A model generated the notes under the pieces. It made no database searches, was not told the origin of the DNA, and saw only the letters and a list, made by a program, of their open reading frames with translations. DNA of 64,000 bases, taken from assembly GCA_029449235.1 (NCBI GenBank), contig JANATG010000007.1, positions 1,364,001 to 1,428,000 of the forward strand. The letters run 5' to 3'. Of the stretch, positions 57,321 through 64,000 are shown piece by piece. The DNA comes from Linnemannia schmuckeri. Lineage: Eukaryota > Mortierellomycota > Mortierellomycetes > Mortierellales > Mortierellaceae. How positions within the stretch are numbered: position 1 is the stretch's first letter; the number at the start of each line of letters is the position of its first letter. The translations under genes were made by a program, and so were the position numbers.

Positions 57321-59264
57321 ATGGCCCCTGCTCGTGAGATTTTGTTTGCTGCTCTGGCTGCGGCCGGATTGCTTGGTCTGGTAAGATTAGTAACCCTCAG
57401 CCTTCATTGCAACGCACTCCCACCGGCTTTATTTTTTTCAAGATTGTTGTGTCCATCTAACCATACAGCAACTCAACTCCAATACAAAACAATCAAAAAA
57501 CCGTTTAGGGCGCCTCCTTTATCGGCGTCAAACTCAATGACCCCCCACCACAGCACAAGTCACCCGTCACCGGCTACCCTACATGGCATCAAGACTACAC
57601 AAGTACGTTGGTGCAAGTAAAAATGAGAACAGGAAGAAAAAGTTTAGCTGCATGGCGAAGAATGATTTTCTCGATAAGGCTCACAATATGTTAGCCCCAC
57701 AGAAGCAAGAATGATGACTAACCAGTTCATATCCCATTCTCTCTATTTTTTTTGTTCCCGACACAGATGAAAACAAAGAAATTACAATGTCGTTCACCAT
57801 GCTAGCACTTCTCTTCACCTTGACCGCATCCTATGTTGCCTACCGTGCCACCCGCAAGCCCTCCCGCTCCTTGACCGGCTTTGTCACCCTCCCTTCCGGC
57901 AATGAGGAGACCTCGACCCAAATCAATGAGTTCATTCAGCTCTACATCAATGCTACCCTGGTTGCTGTTATCGGATACCTCTTCTTTGATGTCGGAAAGA
58001 TTTGGGCCGTCATCGGAGCACTCCACAATCTCCTTGAGGTTGCTCTTTTGATTGTCTTGCAGTCCGGAGGCAGAGTCACTAGCATGTCTTTTGGGCTGTA
58101 CATGTTTACTTATGTCTGCGCCACCATCCTCCTGAGCGTCTACCTCCCCTGGCCTTTGGATGCCATCTTCTTCCGCTGGCAAGGTAAAAAAGAAAACTTA
58201 CCATCAACTCATTACCGCGCAGGCTGTAGATTGTGTTGGGCGACGCCGGCTACTTTTCTTTTTCCGCATTTTAAGGCTCTTTCTGAAGAAAGTGACGGAC
58301 ACAGCCTTCTTGGATTGTGTGAAAGGGGCTTGTTTTTTCTCAGGGGCTCCTTTGCTCACACTGGAAGTGCACTTGGCTAATCCATGTTCATTCTACTGCT
58401 TTACTATCATCATGACCAATAGGACTCTGCTCTGACTTTGGTTTGATCGTTATGTTTGTCCGCATGCACAAGGCGACAAAGGCTCAACTGGACAGTTTTG
58501 GCGATCCCGATAAACATGACCTTCAGCTGGCCAAGGCCCAAAAGGCCGCAGATCGTCTTGCCCAGCAGCAGGAGCAAAGCGGCTTTTTGGCTTCTTCAGG
58601 ATCACTCCACACCGTCCACCTCACCCCCGCCAACGGAGAGACCTCGACCTCTGCTACCTCCCTTCCCACCGCCAACCCTTCATCGAACCCATTGCACAAC
58701 ATCCACGCCAGCTGGAAGCGCTTCGTCGCCCGTGCACCCTCCCCCAGCGGCAGTGACAACTCTGATCATGAGACTCTGTTGCACCACACTCGCAACCAGA
58801 ACACTAATGCAACTTTGACCCCCGAGTCGGCCCACACACCCCGTTTCGGAGGCGAGTCTGCACAAACTGTCATCCAGGTCCTTCCTGCCGACGGCAGCCA
58901 CCGGGTCTCGGTTATCGCTCTCAATAACAACGAGTCTATCTGGGGTGTTCAGTGGAAGAATCCCGACCAGATCTGGTTGTTGGTTGCTGCGTCTGTCTTC
59001 CATGTCATTGGCAACTGTGTCACGACCATCTTTATCACCAACCTCTATGCCATGGCTGCCTTCCATGTCTCGTACGGAATCGCATACCCCCTCTATGCCT
59101 ACTACCTCTACGTCGACAACCATGCTCTCCGTCAAACAAAGATTTACATGCCCAAGTTCTCCAAGATCAAGAACTTCACCTACTTGTGTGTGGCCCTGAT
59201 CGGAGCCATTGCCACCGTCAGGGCTGGACTCTATGTCTCGACCTTGAATGCTGGCAAAGACTAA
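57321..59264 (+). CDS. Polytopic membrane protein, unknown function
   Basis: Model 57321..57380, 57509..57602, 57767..58183, 58423..59264; 470 aa, all phases match. Hydrophobic segments: FAALAAAGLLGLGASFIG near the start; FTMLALLFTLTASYVAY; ATLVAVIGYLFFDVGKIW with ALHNLLEVALLIVL; and FGLYMFTYVCATILLSVYL. A long hydrophilic loop follows (about residues 205-375, Gln/Ser/Thr/His-rich). The C-terminal half has further segments, WLLVAASVFHVIGNCVTTIF, AAFHVSYGIAYPLYAYYL and YLCVALIGAIATVRAGL. Seven or so TM helices are therefore likely. No transporter or receptor signature is recognised, and I do not know the family. The first exon is only 20 codons. The start follows a CT-rich leader. Confidence 0.8.
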
Positions 59265-59493
59265 AAAAATACCTCCTGTAGCATAACTTGTATCCATTCC
59301 TAAAAAATATCTGTAGTAAAATATTCCTTTCTTTTTATTTACATGTTGGTTCGAGTGCAATTGAATGCAGTGGAGTAGTTGTGAGCAAAAAAGCAAAATG
59401 TGCGCTATTGCAAAAAAGGGGTTTCGAATTCAATGCAAAAAGCCCATCATTCACTGTCAACCGTTTCCTGTGTGCGCGTGCTGTACTCTGTCT

Positions 59494-60521
59494 TTACGGG
59501 TTCTCGGCGAAAAAGTAGTTGGCGCCAACCAACTCGAGATGAGCCTGGGACGAGAACTGCTTGGCCTTGAAGCCTTGGCGCTCAGGAGCCAAGGGAGTGG
59601 TGAGTGCCGAGACGTTGGTGGAAGGGGTCTGCTTGTAGAGGAGGAAGATGTATCGATGAGGTCCTGAGCCGGCGGGAGGTGCAGGTCCCATGTAGGGCGA
59701 GACGACTGCTCCCTGGGCAACGTTGGCGGGCTGAAAGTCGGATGTACCCGTGATATTGGCGACGATCCAGTGGCGGTATTCTCGCATTTTGGGGTTGTTT
59801 CGACTGGGTGCATCAGGGTCCACCTATGATGTATTTATGAGGCATAAATGCAATGATGTTAAAGGAAGGAAGAAAAGTCGGACAAAGAAAAACCCACGCG
59901 GTTCTTTTTTTGTGTTAACAAGACAAAAGGGTAAAAAGCGGGATGCCTGAATGTCTTGTTTTGACTCATGGTGCAAAAATACAGATTAGTCCTTAGTCTG
60001 TTCAGGACGGCTATTTCCTACCATGAAGAGAGTGTACTGGTCGCTGGGAGATTCCGCCTGGAAGGACACCTGTGGAGCTTGTTGGGTTTCTACAATGGAT
60101 TCAATCCCATTCACAAGACAAGACACACGACAAAAAAAGGGAATGCGGTTTTTTTAAAAGTCAGTCGACATTGTTCAGTCAATGGTAAAAAACCCCATAG
60201 AAGAAAAAAAAATTTAAAAAATATTGTCCATTTCCATTTTGCAATAAGAAACCCACACAATGAAAGTAGGAAAAAGTTTTCGACGGGAACAAAAGAAATA
60301 GCTCTGTCATGGTGCAGCATTTTCCTTTTCCCTTTGTTTTTTTTGGTAAGAACAACAAAAGTACCTTGGACGCTGAGTGTGTTGCCGAGGGCGACTTCCT
60401 TGTTGGATCCATAGCTGACCATGAGGAGGGTCTTGGATTGGAAGGAATCGAGCACGTCAGGGATGATGCCGTCCTTCTTCAAGGCGGCTTCTGTTGCTTG
60501 ATCGCTTGTGATAAGAGGCAT
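59494..60521 (-). CDS. Phosphatidylethanolamine-binding protein family (PEBP/TFS1-like)
   Basis: Model, complement of 59494..59823, 60022..60089, 60365..60521; 184 aa. PEBP hallmarks: LFMVDPDAPSRNNP, with the DPDxP ligand-site motif at the exon 2/3 junction; REYRHWIVANITG; and GPAPPAGSGPHRYIFLLYKQ, with the GxHR motif. Yeast Tfs1 inhibits carboxypeptidase Y and the Ras-GAP Ira2; other members bind phospholipids or kinases. There is no signal peptide, so it is probably cytosolic. Length and motif spacing match the family and no key motif is missing. The start MPLITSDQATEAAL lies after a CT-rich minus-strand leader. Confidence 0.92.
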
Positions 60522-61835
60522 GGTTTTGTTTGTGTTGTCCAAGTGAAAGAATTGTGTATGTGTGTTGGATGTGAAGAAGGAAAAGAAGAAAGAAGAAGAG
60601 AGTAGAGGAAGAAGGAAGAAAGAAGAGAGAAGGAAGAAAAGGCGAGAAGAGTATGTCAAGGGCGAAAGGGATAGGCGTGTGAATTCATTCATGATGATCG
60701 CATTGGGGGATGGGATGAGGAACGATAAACCTGTCACATATCACCAGCCGCGCGCACTGGCATCAAAAGTTGATGATGACGCCCGTGAACAGGGTGAAAG
60801 AGGGCAAGAGGGGATGAGAGAGGGTGAAAGAGGGCGAGCTCAGTGAGTGCATGGGTAACAAGGAATAAGGGAGGAGGATCCTGCAAACCCTGGGCACGCT
60901 TCCTTGTCCCCTTGGAGGCATGATGACAGCAGTCGAGAGGACAGCCGGAGTGATTATCCAAGGCACTCATTCCAAGAAAACATTAGCGGTACCATTCATT
61001 CATTCTTAGAGGGGATACGGGAAGCAAAATGATGATCAATTGGAAAAGGGGAAACCTTCTTCTCCAAAATGGCAATTCTTCCCAGCCAGGTTGGCCTCCC
61101 TTCCTCGTCAAGGGGACGGAGACAAGAACGGTGGACGGGTGGCTTGTAACACTGCACTCGAGCGAGACTTGATCTGATCTCGAACCCTCAGTTGTCACAC
61201 CATCGCAGACCCTCATTGTCCCCTCCTCTCCCGCCCCGATCTCTTTCTTTTCATTCTTCTTTCTTCTTCCTTCTTGTTCTTCATTTCATTCCGTCGATCG
61301 GATCATCCTTTCTTGTTCTTTCTTTATTCTTCATTCTCTCTGCCAGTGCCTCGTCATTCCATCCTCGTGGCCTTCTTCTGCACCCCTCTGCTTTCCCTTT
61401 TCTTTTCTTGTTCTTGTCCTTTCTCACTCTCTTTCCGCCCTGAGCATCCATCCCAAGTGACTCATCCATGCATTCAGCCTGACGACCTTCCCCACTCTTC
61501 CTGCTTCTGTTGATTTTTTTTATTCATTCATTAGTCTTTTCAACCTGCGATTCTTTCTTTTCTACTCGCGTGTACATTATATCGATTTGTTTTACAGTAC
61601 AAGCAATTCTCCTCTGCCATATTTTCAATTCATACGAGCTCACGTCGAGTCATTCTCCTCTTTGTGATTGCTCCCGATCGTACGCCCCTTTTTGACGCGG
61701 TCTTTCTCAAAAGCGGTCTACCACTAACGACTTCAGAGTCGCCCGGCACTACTTCTTGCCTGGACTACCAGGTTCAATTGACCTCGAGGCCTCCTCCCGA
61801 ACCCACACATCCGGAGGTCATATCCAACACACAGC
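60522..61835. promoter_or_regulatory. Divergent intergenic region between PEBP and Mdv1-like genes
   Basis: 1.3 kb. Minus-strand CT-rich leader at 60540-60680 and + strand CT-rich leader at about 61205-61640. A partly duplicated GGTGAAAGAGGGC unit occurs near 60793 and 60823. No gene is seen. Confidence 0.45.
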
Positions 61836-64000
61836 ATGATGGCGTCCGCCGGACCTTCTAATTTCCGGAACAAACAGGCAGGAAACCAGGAACCATCCGC
61901 CTCATCCGCAACGCGATCTTCCGATCAAACCGTTTCACGACCCTCGCTCACCACTTCCCGAGCCAATGCCGCACTTTCACAAACAATCTCGGGAATTTCA
62001 GCAACAGGACGATCGATCTCTTCATTGGTGTCGTCAGGGTTGGCACAGCCCAGGCATAGGATCATGGAGCTGCTTCACACTTTCGACGTCTCGGGACTGG
62101 CCTCTTCTGCCCGCCACTCTCTCACGACTACTAGCAGCATTGTCTTTTCGCCATTGACAGTCCAGGCAGTGAAGGGTGATCTGACCGGCATCGCTACGCT
62201 CACTGGGCTTTCAGGCATGGCGCCTCATCTGATGGCCAGCCAATATTTGAAGCGAGCCACTGCTAACGCTCAAGCACTGGCACTAACCGGAGCCATTCAG
62301 GCGACACCTGCGTCGGCTGATCAATTGCTGTCAGAGGACATTCCAGAGGCTGGAGCCCGAGTCTCACTTTTCCAGGGGTTCAAAGCGTCATACCCGGGAC
62401 ACAAGAGTGGACGACGAGGCAAGAACCATCAGCGGAGGCGGAAGAACGGGTTCGGAGAAGTAGGCGAAGATGATCCTAACAAGCTCTTTTCGTCACTGTT
62501 AAGTGAGCGTGAACGCACAATCAAGGAGCAAGTGAAGCTTCAAACACAAAAGGTACCTTTCTTGCTACGAGGACGCTCAAATCAATATTGTGGGTTCTTT
62601 GTTCGTCCCATCTGGAGTGAGTTTTGCTGACAATTTGCAATGCTTTTAGACTGTGATTCAATCCGAGTTGGACCAAATTGCCGCTTCGATCGAGACTCTC
62701 CAGGCCAAGCAGACCAACCTTGGATTCAAGCTGAGCAAATTGACTGAACGCGAGGATGATCTTGCTGATACATGTGAGTTTTTACACTCAGGCACACGTA
62801 CCTGTATTGTCCGTGCATGAGTAGGATGTTATCTAAGTCATTCCTTAACCATCATATCTCTTCTTTTTTTGCTAGTGGGCGATCTGAATGACAAGCTGGC
62901 TTCGATCTCTGAAGGAAATAAGACTCGGGATGGACAACGTAAGCCATTTTTGATAATGTATCTTTTGCTCTGTAAGTCATTCTACCAGAAGCTAGTATCT
63001 AACGAAGCGATTCGTTTTTTTTATGATAACGTAGCGTTGCAATTGGAGTACAGGGATGAAACCCGGGACTCAGGAACCTGCATGCACACCTTCTACGGAC
63101 ACGACGGGGTTGTTACCAGCCTCGATCTGAACGGCCCATATGGTACTTTGGTCACGGCCTCGCGGGACAACACGACTCGCGTCTGGGATTTGTCGACATT
63201 CAAATGCCTCGGTCAACTGCCTGGACACGAAGACACTGTCGAGTGCCTCCAACTCACCCAACATACGCTAGTGACTGGCTCCCGAGATAACACCATCCGG
63301 ACCTGGAATCTTGCAGATCTAAGCCACAACCAACATTCGCGATCGCCTTCACCCACCCCATCGGATTCCAGCTACAGTTCTAACCACATTAACGGAAAGT
63401 TTACGGATACCGACGGCGATGACTATTCCCGATCCTCGAGAGAGGTGGTCACTGTTCTTGATAATTGCTGGACTAGCACCCTTAGTGGCCATACTGGAAA
63501 TGTCACCTGTCTCTACTTTGAGGATGATAAGCTGGTACATGTGTGATGGATAGTAAAGTATGGTTCGGAAGAATTCTCTGCGTTGTAATTTCTGTAATCT
63601 AAACGATCTTTTTTTTTGTTAACCCTGTAGCTCTCTGGATCAAATGACAAGACCATCAAGGAATGGGATCTTGAGACTGGTCAGTGCGTCTTGACTATGG
63701 ATCTGCTCTGGGCTATGGGAACGTCCAACTCATGGTCAGACTGGATGACCGAGGCACAAGATCAGAGCTATGTCGGAGGACTTCAATTCTGGCAGTATGC
63801 TCTCTGCAGCGGAACCATTGACGGCGCCATCCGCATGTGGGATCGTAAGTCTTGCTTAGCATTGATCTGTGTATTCTCTGTTTATGCTTTTTTTCGCGGC
63901 ACTAATGAAGCAAAGTACTAACGCATCTTTTGTTTTACATTTTTTTGCCATTCTTCAGTCAGGACGGGTCAGTCGCATAGAACCCTTGCTGGCCATACCG
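61836..64000 (+). CDS. Mdv1-like mitochondrial fission adaptor (coiled coil + WD40), 3' truncated by window
   Basis: Partial model 61836..62552, 62650..62773, 62876..62938, 63035..63534, 63631..63844, 63959..>64000; phases match. The first about 240 residues are Ser/Thr-rich with a helical segment (RIMELLHTFDVSGLASSARH). A coiled coil spans about residues 240-292 (SELDQIAASIETLQAKQTNL, LSKLTEREDDL). WD40 repeats follow: TFYGHDGVVTSLDLNGPYGT, TASRDNTTRVWDL, GHEDTVECL with SRDNTIRTWNL, SGHTGNVTCLYF, SGSNDKTIKEWDL, and a sixth starting at the window edge (LAGHT). Yeast Mdv1/Caf4 link Fis1 to the dynamin Dnm1 on mitochondria; coiled coil plus C-terminal propeller is their layout. One repeat carries a Ser-rich insertion (about 45 residues) as in some Mdv1 proteins. 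Two adjacent Met codons, 61836 and 61839, are equally possible starts. Confidence 0.82.

Noticed and set aside
58680..59396. A 238-codon - frame opposite the polytopic membrane protein
   Set aside because: Antisense shadow of the long loop and terminal TM coding region; no independent signal.

Overview
The window reads as nuclear DNA of an early-diverging filamentous fungus, most likely a Mortierella-type species (Mortierellomycotina, Mucoromycota). This placement is inferred from gene style and was not tested by any search. Nearly every gene is split by GT-AG introns (two look GC-AG). Pyrimidine-rich leaders precede most start codons on the coding strand. F-box proteins and a Sel1/HCP-like repeat protein are present, as is common in Mortierella. 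There are no bacterial operons, CRISPR arrays or rRNA genes, and I could defend no tRNA.

Layout, left to right. 0-13 kb: a CASTOR-like ACT-domain protein (+), which is the most interesting gene here; a Mid2-like single-pass surface protein (-); a small membrane protein (-); and two divergent F-box genes. 13.8-19.3 kb: a nine-exon P5B (Ypk9/ATP13A2-type) transport ATPase. 19.3-27.3 kb: about 8 kb with no gene I can support, carrying long poly-A/T tracts and a short tandem repeat. 27.5-30.1 kb: a DH-PH Rho GEF. 31.4-32.3 kb: a probable GPI-anchored Cys-rich secreted protein (-). 33.3-34.8 kb: proteasome alpha-2. 35.1-37.2 kb: mitochondrial acetyl-CoA acetyltransferase (-). 38.4-40.0 kb: a multi-repeat protein of unknown role. 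40.5-40.8 kb: a CsbD-like hydrophilin. 41.4-43.6 kb: an ABHD1/3-EEB1-type hydrolase. 43.9-45.6 kb: a decayed Sel1-repeat gene (-). 46.3-46.9 kb: Mpo1-like fatty-acid dioxygenase. 47.7-50.0 kb: an F-box protein. 50.2-53.1 kb: a biotin-dependent acyl-CoA carboxylase alpha subunit (-). 54.8-55.5 kb: a small signal-peptide/TM protein (-). 57.3-59.3 kb: a polytopic membrane protein. 59.5-60.5 kb: a PEBP protein (-). 61.8 kb to the right edge: an Mdv1-like coiled-coil WD40 protein, cut off by the window end.

The genes are independent transcription units, not a cluster. Themes that recur are nutrient and lipid metabolism (arginine sensing, thiolase, acyl-CoA carboxylase, Mpo1, alpha/beta hydrolase), surface and polarity signalling (Mid2-like protein, Rho GEF) and proteostasis (F-box proteins, proteasome). 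Exon models were built by hand from splice consensus and reading-frame continuity. Most junctions keep frame exactly; the uncertain ones are flagged.
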